Part shown: positions 1-6,129 of the stretch, in pieces
How positions within the stretch are numbered: the stretch's first letter is position 1
Layout of the letters: each line of letters opens with the position of its first letter
From: DATMQA01 sp035566895
GTDB lineage: Bacteria > Verrucomicrobiota > Verrucomicrobiia > Limisphaerales > UBA8199
Assembly (NCBI GenBank): GCA_035566895.1
Contig: DATMQA010000125.1
Location: 1-13,633 of the forward strand
Length of the DNA: 13,633 nucleotides
Direction: 5' to 3'
Notes under the pieces: generated by a model
Seen by the model: only the letters and a program-made list of their open reading frames with translations
The model's database searches: none
What the model was told of the DNA's origin: nothing
Position numbers and translations under genes: made by a program

Positions 1-1053
1 CCCCCCGAGAAATGGCACGGCCTGGCCGACACCGAAATCCGGTACCGGCAGCGTTATCTCGATCTCGTCGCCAACCCCGACGTAAAAGAGGTCTTTCTGA
101 AACGCAGCCAGATCGTCCGCGAGATTCGCAATTTCCTCAACGAGCGCGGCTATGTCGAAGTCGAGACGCCGATGATGCAGGCCATTCCCGGCGGCGCCGC
201 CGCGCAGCCATTCGTCACCCATCACAATGCCCTCGGGTGCAATTTCTATCTGCGCATCGCCCTGGAGCTGTATTTGAAACGATTGCTCGTCGGCGGCATC
301 GACAAGGTGTTCGAGATTGGGCGCAACTTCCGCAATGAAGGTTTGTCGCGTAAACACAATCCCGAGTTCACCATGCTGGAAGCGTACGAGGCTTATGGCG
401 ATTACGAGAGCATGATGGAGTTGGTCGAATCGATGGTGTGCCATGTGTCGCAACAAGTGCTCGGCACAGTTGTGATCGAGCACAAGGATGCGGAAGGCAA
501 GGTCACGAAAACCATCGACCTGACCCCGCCCTGGCGCCGCATCAAATACAAAGAAATCGTGCGCGAGCGTGCCGGGGCCGATTGGTTCGACATCGACCCG
601 CCGGAACGCCGCGAACGCGCGGTTAAGCTCGGCGCCGAAATTGGCAAGGAATACGAGGATTTCGAGGTCACCCAGGCCGTCTTTGAAAAGCTTATCGAGC
701 CAACGCTCATCAATCCCACCTTCGTCACTCACGCGCCCAAGGAACTCATCCCTTTAGCCAAGCTCTCACCGGAAGACCCGTCCACCGTGGAAGTTTTCGA
801 ATGCTGCATCAACGGCCAGGAAATCGCGCCAGCATATACCGAGCAGAACGATCCGATTGAACAGCGGGAGCGGCTCGAACACCAGGCCGGCGGCGAACAA
901 CAGAAGCTCGATGAGGATTTCCTCGTCGCTCTCGAGCACGGGATGCCTCCCGCCGGCGGCATGGGCCTGGGCATCGACCGCCTCTGCATGATGCTGCTCG
1001 GCCAGGAAAGCATCCGCGATGTGATTCTGTTCCCTCAACTGAAGCCAAAGTAG
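1..1053 (+). CDS. lysS: Lysyl-tRNA synthetase, class II (5' end missing)
   Basis: Charges tRNA-Lys with lysine in the cytoplasm using ATP. The frame is open from base 1, so the N-terminal OB-fold anticodon-binding domain lies mostly outside the window and 350 residues of the catalytic domain are visible. Class II motifs are clear. Motif 1 surrounds the VEVETPMMQ stretch near 160-180. Motif 2 is FEIGRNFRNEG followed by HNPEFTMLEAY. Motif 3 is GMGLGIDRL near the end, followed by a VILFPQLKPK terminus typical of bacterial LysRS. The ING-QEIAPAYTEQNDP segment matches the lysine-pocket strand (GGMEIGNGFSELND-like in other LysRS). Nothing looks broken, so I call it a functional housekeeping enzyme. 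The stop is 17 nt before the DUF350 gene, so transcription probably continues into that module. An internal ATG at 172 is not the start, because conserved sequence precedes it. Confidence 0.97.
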   Translation, partial: PPEKWHGLADTEIRYRQRYLDLVANPDVKEVFLKRSQIVREIRNFLNERGYVEVETPMMQAIPGGAAAQPFVTHHNALGCNFYLRIALELYLKRLLVGGIDKVFEIGRNFRNEGLSRKHNPEFTMLEAYEAYGDYESMMELVESMVCHVSQQVLGTVVIEHKDAEGKVTKTIDLTPPWRRIKYKEIVRERAGADWFDIDPPERRERAVKLGAEIGKEYEDFEVTQAVFEKLIEPTLINPTFVTHAPKELIPLAKLSPEDPSTVEVFECCINGQEIAPAYTEQNDPIEQRERLEHQAGGEQQKLDEDFLVALEHGMPPAGGMGLGIDRLCMMLLGQESIRDVILFPQLKPK

Positions 1054-1070
1054 TCCCGTTTCCCTGAACT

Positions 1071-1382
1071 ATGAAAACACCTCGTCGGTTGCTCCTTGGT
1101 TCACTAATCCTGCTCGCCGCCGTGCCAACGCTGCTCGCCGCCGACACCACCACGGTTCCTTCCTGGCATGCGCAAACCCTGTGGCAGGCGGTTGGCAACT
1201 TACTCATCTTCGCGTGCATCGGCATCGTGGCCGCGATCGTCGGCTACAAGGTTTTCGACAAATGCACCCCAGGCAACCTCACTAAAGAGATCCTTGAGCA
1301 CCGGAACGTCGCCGCGGCCATCATCGCCGCCGCCGTGATTCTTGGGGTTTGCATCATCGTGGCTGCGGCGATGATGGGTTAA
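1071..1382 (+). CDS. DUF350 (YjfL/UPF0719-like) small membrane protein
   Basis: A 103-residue inner-membrane protein. Residues 1-24 look like a cleavable signal peptide (MKTPRR, hydrophobic stretch, LLAAD). Two further hydrophobic segments follow at about 39-60 and 79-101. They are joined by a short polar loop, YKVFDKCTPGNLTKEI, and then HRNVAAAI. The GYK-x-FDK-x-TPGN-x-x-x-EI pattern and the alanine/isoleucine-rich second helix are the DUF350 signature as I know it. This is a single two-helix unit, whereas some homologues carry the unit twice. Biochemical function is unknown in the family. Members recur beside ATP-grasp amidoligases (E. coli yjfL near yjfC), as here. The gene starts with ATG 17 nt after lysS and ends 21 nt before the lipoprotein gene, so it is probably co-transcribed. 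Family assignment is fairly sure; a specific role is not. Confidence 0.85.
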   Translation: MKTPRRLLLGSLILLAAVPTLLAADTTTVPSWHAQTLWQAVGNLLIFACIGIVAAIVGYKVFDKCTPGNLTKEILEHRNVAAAIIAAAVILGVCIIVAAAMMG

Positions 1383-1403
1383 ACCTCCGTTTGCGACGCC
1401 GCC

Positions 1404-1778
1404 GTGAAACGGAGCCGGAGCATTCGCCTGATTTTGCTCGGGGGCCTGTCCGCCACCGCACTGACGAGCTGCGCTCCCGGCACGGTCCAACCGGCGCCGG
1501 TCACCACGGACGCCGTCTATACCAATAATTATTACCTGCCCGGCGTGGGCTACTACCATGCGCCGTTCCGCGCCTGGTACGCTCTGCCCTACAACCATTT
1601 TGACCAGAAAACCACCCGCTACTTCTATGGCGGCCAATGGGCGGCGACGCCCTACGAGAGCGCCATCAATATCTCGGCGCCCACACCCGACGCCGCACGA
1701 GTGGCCGAGGCCCAACGCGCAGATATCGTCCGCGGGGGCTTTGGCAGCACGTCCGGTTCGCACTGGATTTACTCGTGA
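1404..1778 (+). CDS. Small Tyr-rich lipoprotein with C-terminal RGGFG motif
   Basis: A 124-residue predicted lipoprotein starting at GTG. The N-terminus MKRSRSIR is basic and is followed by a hydrophobic stretch and a lipobox LTSC, so Cys23 would be lipidated. The mature part is short and rich in Tyr, Ala and Pro, with no domain I recognise. Near the C-terminus, residues 110-114 read RGGFG, followed by a Ser/Gly tail. From memory, E. coli YgiB (DUF1190, encoded beside the ATP-grasp gene ygiC) carries a similar RGGFG near its C-terminus. The rest does not obviously align. The stop overlaps the amidoligase start (TGATG), which argues for coupled translation and joint function. I infer that it is the YgiB/YjfM-like partner of the module, perhaps a substrate or an envelope anchor. 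The GTG start is chosen because it gives a normal signal peptide and a short spacer from the previous gene. Confidence 0.75.
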   Translation: MKRSRSIRLILLGGLSATALTSCAPGTVQPAPVTTDAVYTNNYYLPGVGYYHAPFRAWYALPYNHFDQKTTRYFYGGQWAATPYESAINISAPTPDAARVAEAQRADIVRGGFGSTSGSHWIYS

Positions 1779-1780
1779 TG
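1776..1780 (+). promoter_or_regulatory. TGATG stop/start overlap, lipoprotein to amidoligase
   Basis: The TGA of the lipoprotein gene (1776-1778) shares its last A with the ATG of the amidoligase gene (1778-1780). Such overlaps usually mean translational coupling. This decides the amidoligase start. Confidence 0.85.
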
Positions 1781-2899
1781 CAACGGCATTGCTGCAAACT
1801 GCGTTCCGGCTGGCGTGAAAAAGTCGAAGCCGTCGGTTTGACCTACCATTCTCATGAAGAAGGCCCTTATTGGGATGAATCGGCCTGCTACGAATTGACG
1901 GCGCTGGAAGTTGATGTCTTGGAGGCCGCCACCAACAAGCTGCATTATCTCTGCATCGACGCGGCTGAGGCAATTATTGAAAACAACTGGTGGCCGCGCC
2001 TCGGTATTCCGCCGGTCGCCGTCCCCAGCATCCGGCGCTCGTGGGAGCGGGACGACTTCAGCCTCTATGGGCGCTTTGACTTGAGTTACGATGGCGAAAC
2101 GCCGCCCAAACTGCTGGAATACAATGCCGATACGCCCACTGCGTTGGTGGAGGCGGCCGTCGCGCAGTGGTTCTGGCTGCAGGACACACATCCCGGCGCC
2201 GACCAATTCAACTCAATTCATGAACGCCTCATCGAGGCCTGGAGGCGCTGGAAGGGCACGACGATTCACTTCAGCAGCATCAAAGAACATGCCGAAGACG
2301 AGATGACCGTGCTTTACCTGCGCGATACGTGCGAGCAGGCCGGCGTGAAGACGAAGCCGGTTTACGTCGAAGACATCGGCTGGGACAGCCGGCGAAAACG
2401 TTTTGTCGATCTGGACAATCAGATTATCGAGCGCTGCTTTAAGCTTTATCCGTGGGAATGGCTTTGGCACGAGGATTTCGGTGTTCACCTGGCAGAGGAC
2501 CCCGCGCGGTTCATCGAACCGACGTGGAAGATGCTATTGAGCAACAAAGGCCTGCTGCCAATTCTATGGGAGCTTTTCCCCGAGCATCCCAATTTACTTC
2601 CCGCTTACGAACTCGCCGACCCGCTCGGCGGAAGTTACGTTCGCAAGCCCAGGTTAAGCCGCGAAGGCAGCAACGTCACCTGGGTCGAAGGCGGCGTTGT
2701 GGTCGAAGAAACCCCCGGCGATTACGGCGCGGAGGGCCATGTCTATCAAGCCCCCGCGACTTTGGGTGAATTCGATGGCCACCACCCGATTTTTGGGGTG
2801 TGGGTAGTCGATCACGAAGCTGCCGGGCTCGGCATCCGCGAGGACACACGACGCATTACTGGCAACCTCAGCCGCTTTGTGCCCCACTTTTTCCGCTGA
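1778..2899 (+). CDS. Glutathionylspermidine-synthase-type ATP-grasp amidoligase (YgiC/YjfC-like)
   Basis: A 373-residue stand-alone synthetase of the glutathionylspermidine synthase family (ATP-grasp fold), close in length to E. coli YgiC and YjfC. These enzymes join a peptide carboxylate to an amine through an acyl-phosphate. The N-terminal CHAP amidase of bifunctional Gss is absent. Visible family motifs are YGRFDLSYDG (97-106), LLEYNADTPTALVE (112-125, with Glu/Asn expected to bind Mg2+), SYVRKPRLSREGSNV (286-300, the ATP-grasp lysine and glycine-rich loop region) and GIREDTRRITGNLSRFVPHFF (near the end). The start ATG at 1778 overlaps the lipoprotein stop. A longer in-frame reading from 1637 exists but overlaps the lipoprotein gene and adds nothing conserved. 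The stop overlaps the DUF4178 gene in the same way. The true substrate is unknown: YgiC/YjfC homologues are not proven to make glutathionylspermidine, and the neighbours suggest an envelope peptide or protein. Confidence 0.93.
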   Translation: MQRHCCKLRSGWREKVEAVGLTYHSHEEGPYWDESACYELTALEVDVLEAATNKLHYLCIDAAEAIIENNWWPRLGIPPVAVPSIRRSWERDDFSLYGRFDLSYDGETPPKLLEYNADTPTALVEAAVAQWFWLQDTHPGADQFNSIHERLIEAWRRWKGTTIHFSSIKEHAEDEMTVLYLRDTCEQAGVKTKPVYVEDIGWDSRRKRFVDLDNQIIERCFKLYPWEWLWHEDFGVHLAEDPARFIEPTWKMLLSNKGLLPILWELFPEHPNLLPAYELADPLGGSYVRKPRLSREGSNVTWVEGGVVVEETPGDYGAEGHVYQAPATLGEFDGHHPIFGVWVVDHEAAGLGIREDTRRITGNLSRFVPHFFR

Positions 2900-2901
2900 T
2901 G
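2897..2901 (+). promoter_or_regulatory. TGATG stop/start overlap, amidoligase to DUF4178 protein
   Basis: The amidoligase stop (2897-2899) overlaps the ATG of the DUF4178-like gene (2899-2901) by one base. The same arrangement is seen at the previous junction, so the last three genes are probably made in fixed ratio. Confidence 0.85.
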
Positions 2902-4053
2902 AGTTTTAACAATCCCACACCCCTTCAGCTCGGCATGGCGGGAACGTTTTCCGCAAAGAGCTACCGTGTCGCGGGCCGCGTGGTCCTGGGTGTCGAAGAA
3001 GCCGGCAGCATCTATTACTGGAATGAGTTCAACCTTCAAACCGACACTGGCGAAGCTGCGACACTGGTTTATGAAGTAACCGAACGCGGTCCCGAGTGGC
3101 GGTGGTTTGAAATGTTCGAGCCGCAATTTCCCATGACAGCCGAGGACGCGGCCACCAAACGCGTCGGCGACCCGCTGAACCTGGACGGCACAGATGTGCG
3201 GGTAACGCTGCTGGAAACCTCTCGCGTGTATCATATCGAAGGAACGGCTCCGGAGGGCGTCGAGGTCGGGGATATCGCCCATTATTTCAACGCTGAATCG
3301 GGCAATGTCATGCAGGTCGTGAGCTGGACCGGCAACGAAGTTGAATTTTACCACGGCCGCACGATTCCGGCTGCGGTTGTGGCGGAGGCATTCCATCTTC
3401 CCTTGGAGGCACTCAAGCCGGTTTTTTTCACCGGCGGCACTCCGGTTTCCCATCACGTGGTTCAAGGGGCTGTCCTGGCGGTGTTCGTGCTGGCGATCCT
3501 CTTTGCGGGCTATGCCTCCTGCGTGCCTCCCAGGCGAGCACCGGCCATCAGCCAGTTCCCGGCACCGGTTTCTCCTCTTAAGACCGGAGGCACGGCCACC
3601 TTAAAGGACACGGAATATCGTATTGCTGCCCACTGCGTGATGGAGATAGCCGAAGTTGGCCTGCGCTTCGAACGGCACGAGTATTCTCTCCAGAACAACG
3701 ACGGAACAGAGGCCCTGTTGATTTACGGGTGGAAGCCGGGCGCAAAGGATTGGGCGTTTTTCACGCCGCTGCATCCGGCGGTTCCCGTGATGCCGCAAAA
3801 AGCCGCGGCGGTGCGTTGGAAACAAACGGTCAACGTCGAGGGGGTCGCGGTGCCGGTCAGTGAACTTTTTCGTTCAACCGTGCGCCAAACCGACAATGGG
3901 CAAGGCCCTGGATTCAAGACCGGCGAGGTTTTTTACGGCTTCAGCGGCCAAAATGGCCCGACCTTACTGCTGGCTCGCTGGAATGACCGCGCTGTCGATT
4001 TCTACAAGGGAACAATTTTGCCTGGCGGGGCTATCGCTGGTGTGTTCCAATGA
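2899..4053 (+). CDS. Membrane protein with two DUF4178-like domains
   Basis: A 384-residue protein with two related halves around one membrane segment. Residues about 20-165 form the first copy: SYRVAGRVVLGVEEAG, then YYWNEFNLQ, then a WRWFEMFEP strand, ending VEFYHGRTIPAAVVAEAF. Residues about 187-206 are hydrophobic (one helix). Residues about 237-383 form the second copy: EYRIAAHCVMEI, then HEYSLQ, ending VDFYKGTILPGGAIAGVF. The W-x-E-Y/F-x-L pattern is what I associate with DUF4178, a family of unknown biochemistry that often sits beside DUF350 and polyamine or ATP-grasp genes. No signal peptide is seen. Topology is ambiguous, because Arg-Arg follows the helix but Lys precedes it. ATG 2899 overlaps the amidoligase stop (TGATG), so this is the last gene of the module. 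A longer in-frame reading from 2800 overlaps conserved amidoligase codons and is rejected. No clear terminator follows. Confidence 0.8.
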   Translation: MSFNNPTPLQLGMAGTFSAKSYRVAGRVVLGVEEAGSIYYWNEFNLQTDTGEAATLVYEVTERGPEWRWFEMFEPQFPMTAEDAATKRVGDPLNLDGTDVRVTLLETSRVYHIEGTAPEGVEVGDIAHYFNAESGNVMQVVSWTGNEVEFYHGRTIPAAVVAEAFHLPLEALKPVFFTGGTPVSHHVVQGAVLAVFVLAILFAGYASCVPPRRAPAISQFPAPVSPLKTGGTATLKDTEYRIAAHCVMEIAEVGLRFERHEYSLQNNDGTEALLIYGWKPGAKDWAFFTPLHPAVPVMPQKAAAVRWKQTVNVEGVAVPVSELFRSTVRQTDNGQGPGFKTGEVFYGFSGQNGPTLLLARWNDRAVDFYKGTILPGGAIAGVFQ

Positions 4054-4093
4054 TTCAAATGGTTTCTTAGTACAAAGCCAGGGAACGCCACTT

Positions 4094-4146
4094 CTAACCT
4101 GACTAACCTGCGATGCTCAATGGACACCGCTTCTGCTAACTGCTAG
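4094..4146. repeat. Short direct repeats upstream of glnS
   Basis: The 116-nt gap before glnS contains two small tandem duplications. A 9-mer CTAACCTGA/C occurs twice at 4094-4111 (one mismatch), and a 7-mer CTGCTAA/G occurs twice at 4133-4146 (one mismatch). They may be replication-slippage scars. I see no convincing sigma-70 promoter or Shine-Dalgarno sequence in this gap. Confidence 0.5.
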
Positions 4147-4169
4147 CTTTTGGCTTGGTTTCAACGACT

Positions 4170-5993
4170 ATGGCCAATCAAATCTCTGAACCGCCTGCGA
4201 CAACTGGCAGCACGCCTGCTGCGCCCTCTGATTTCATCCGCGACATCGTCGCCGCCCACGTCCGTGAGGGCAATTATCCACAAATCCACACCCGCTTTCC
4301 GCCGGAACCGAACGGTTACCTGCACATCGGACATGCCAAATCGATCTGCCTGAACTTCGGCATCGCCCGCGAATTTGGCGGCATCTGCAACCTGCGGATG
4401 GATGACACCAACCCGACCAAGGAAGATGTGGAGTACGTCGATTCCATCACCGAAGATGTGAACTGGCTGATCAGCTCCTGGGCCGATGATCGCCTTGGTT
4501 TGAAGGCGAAGGGCAAAACCCCACAGAGCCAAAGCGTGAATGGCAAGCCCGATTTTTACCTGGCGCCGCTATCAACTCTCAACTCTCAGCCGTCAACTCC
4601 CAGTGAACCCTTTTACGCCAGCGACTACTTCGACCAGCTTTACGAATACGCGCTCGTGCTGATCAAAAAGGGCGTCGCCTACATCGACGATCTCTCGGCC
4701 GAGGACACCGATAAGTATCGCGGCGCGCCGGACCGCCCGGGCAAAGAAAGTCCTTTCCGCAGCCGCTCCATCGAAGAGAATCTGGACCTGTTCATTCGGA
4801 TGAAGAAAGGTGAGTTCCCTGACGGCACGCGCACGCTGCGCGCCAAAATCGACATGGCCTCGCCCAATGTTTGGATGCGCGACCCGGTCTTGTATCGCAT
4901 CCGCCATGCCGAGCACCATCATACGGGCAACCGGTGGTGCATTTATGCGATGTACGACTTCGCCCATTGCCTGAGCGATTACATCGAGGGCATCACCCAT
5001 TCGATTTGCACGCTGGAATTCGAGGTGCACCGCCCTCTTTATGACTGGATTCTGGAGCACCTCGATTTGCCGCGGCCCTTGCCCCACCAGTACGAATTTG
5101 CCCGGCTCAGCCTTGGCTACACTGTCATGAGCAAGCGCAAGCTCATGCAGCTGGTCAACGAAGGCCACGTCTCCGGCTGGGACGATCCGCGCATGCCCAC
5201 GATCAGCGGCTTGCGCCGCCGCGGCGTCACGCCGCAGGCCCTGCGCGAATTCGCCTACAACATCGGCATCACTAAATATAACGGCGTCACGGATGTCGCG
5301 GTTCTGGAGTATGCCATCCGTGAAGACCTTAATCGCCGGGCACACCGGCGGCTGGCGGTGTTGCGCCCGCTCAAGGTCGTCATTACGAATTATCCCGAGG
5401 GTCAGACCGAGGAGCTCGATGCCGTCAACAATCCGGAGGATGACAGCGCCGGCACGCGCAGAATTCCCTTCAGCCGTCAGCTCTATATCGAGCGCGACGA
5501 TTTCATGGAAACCCCGCCGCCGAAATATTTCCGACTGCGGCCCGGCGGTGAGGTCCGGCTCAAGTACGCCTATATCATCAAATGCGAGGAAGTGATCAAG
5601 GATGCCGCGGGCAACGTGGTGGAACTGCGTTGCACGGCTGACCTGGACAGTCGGACCGGCGGTCCGACGGCTGGTCGCAAGGTTAAAGGTACGATTCACT
5701 GGGTCAGCGCCGCGCACGCGGTAGAGGCCGAAGTCCGGTTTTACGATCGTCTGTTCACCGTGCCTGAACCGGATGCCGGTGGAGATTTCAAAAAACACTT
5801 GAATCCGCATTCCCTCGAGGTGTTGACGGCCAAGAGCGAGCCGAGCCTTAAAGAGGCAAAACCGGAACTGCGCTATCAGTTCGAGCGGCTGGCGTATTTC
5901 GCCCTCGATAAGGACAGCGCTCCCGGCAAGCTGGTATTCAACCGGACCATTACCTTGAAAGATGCCTGGGCGAAAGAGGCGCGAAAGGCCTAG
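4170..5993 (+). CDS. glnS: Glutaminyl-tRNA synthetase with an internal insertion
   Basis: Charges tRNA-Gln directly with glutamine in the cytoplasm. It is a class I enzyme of 607 residues from ATG 4170 (E. coli GlnRS is about 554). TRFPPEPNGYLHIGHAKSI at about 41-59 holds the HIGH motif (52-55). VMSKRKL at about 319-325 is the KMSKS equivalent. RMDDTNP (76-82) and the FEVHRPLYDW segment are also typical, and the GlnRS beta-barrel anticodon-binding domain follows. Between NWLISSW and FYASDYFDQLYEYA, adjacent in ordinary GlnRS apart from a few residues, lies extra sequence at about 107-146. It is polar and low in complexity, and its end comes from a TCAACTC heptamer tandem. An in-frame TTG at 4155 would add five residues, but the ATG is preferred. 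There is no clear ribosome binding site. The gene is separated by 116 nt from the amidoligase module and probably transcribed independently. Confidence 0.96.
   Translation: MANQISEPPATTGSTPAAPSDFIRDIVAAHVREGNYPQIHTRFPPEPNGYLHIGHAKSICLNFGIAREFGGICNLRMDDTNPTKEDVEYVDSITEDVNWLISSWADDRLGLKAKGKTPQSQSVNGKPDFYLAPLSTLNSQPSTPSEPFYASDYFDQLYEYALVLIKKGVAYIDDLSAEDTDKYRGAPDRPGKESPFRSRSIEENLDLFIRMKKGEFPDGTRTLRAKIDMASPNVWMRDPVLYRIRHAEHHHTGNRWCIYAMYDFAHCLSDYIEGITHSICTLEFEVHRPLYDWILEHLDLPRPLPHQYEFARLSLGYTVMSKRKLMQLVNEGHVSGWDDPRMPTISGLRRRGVTPQALREFAYNIGITKYNGVTDVAVLEYAIREDLNRRAHRRLAVLRPLKVVITNYPEGQTEELDAVNNPEDDSAGTRRIPFSRQLYIERDDFMETPPPKYFRLRPGGEVRLKYAYIIKCEEVIKDAAGNVVELRCTADLDSRTGGPTAGRKVKGTIHWVSAAHAVEAEVRFYDRLFTVPEPDAGGDFKKHLNPHSLEVLTAKSEPSLKEAKPELRYQFERLAYFALDKDSAPGKLVFNRTITLKDAWAKEARKA
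4572..4599. repeat. TCAACTC heptamer tandem inside glnS
   Basis: Four consecutive 7-nt units: TCAACTC, TCAACTC, TCAGCCG (degenerate) and TCAACTC. The reading frame stays open and the array encodes STLNSQPST within the extra segment of GlnRS. The length of 28 nt is not a multiple of three, so the array was either compensated by neighbouring bases or came in with flanking sequence. Short heptamer arrays of this kind are, to my memory, scattered through some verrucomicrobial and cyanobacterial genomes. Confidence 0.75.
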
Positions 5994-6129
5994 CGTCAAA
6001 CCCAGGAAACCGATGGCTTCTCCAGCAGCTCTCAAAAAAGCAAATCGAGCGCTGCCGGCAGATGACCGGTGAATCGGATTGAACGTTTGTTCTACTGTCT
6101 CAATCACTGAGACCGCGTATGATTTCGGC

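Noticed and set aside
1637..1777. Longer in-frame N-terminus for the amidoligase
   Set aside because: It overlaps the lipoprotein gene including its RGGFG codons, while ATG 1778 forms a TGATG coupling and matches family length.
2800..2898. Longer in-frame start for the DUF4178-like protein
   Set aside because: It would overlap the conserved C-terminal codons of the amidoligase. ATG 2899 is coupled to its stop.
6052..6061. Palindrome CTGCCGGCAG between glnS and the lyase gene
   Set aside because: It is a 10-bp GC-rich palindrome with no T-run and no loop. Such matches are common by chance at this base composition.
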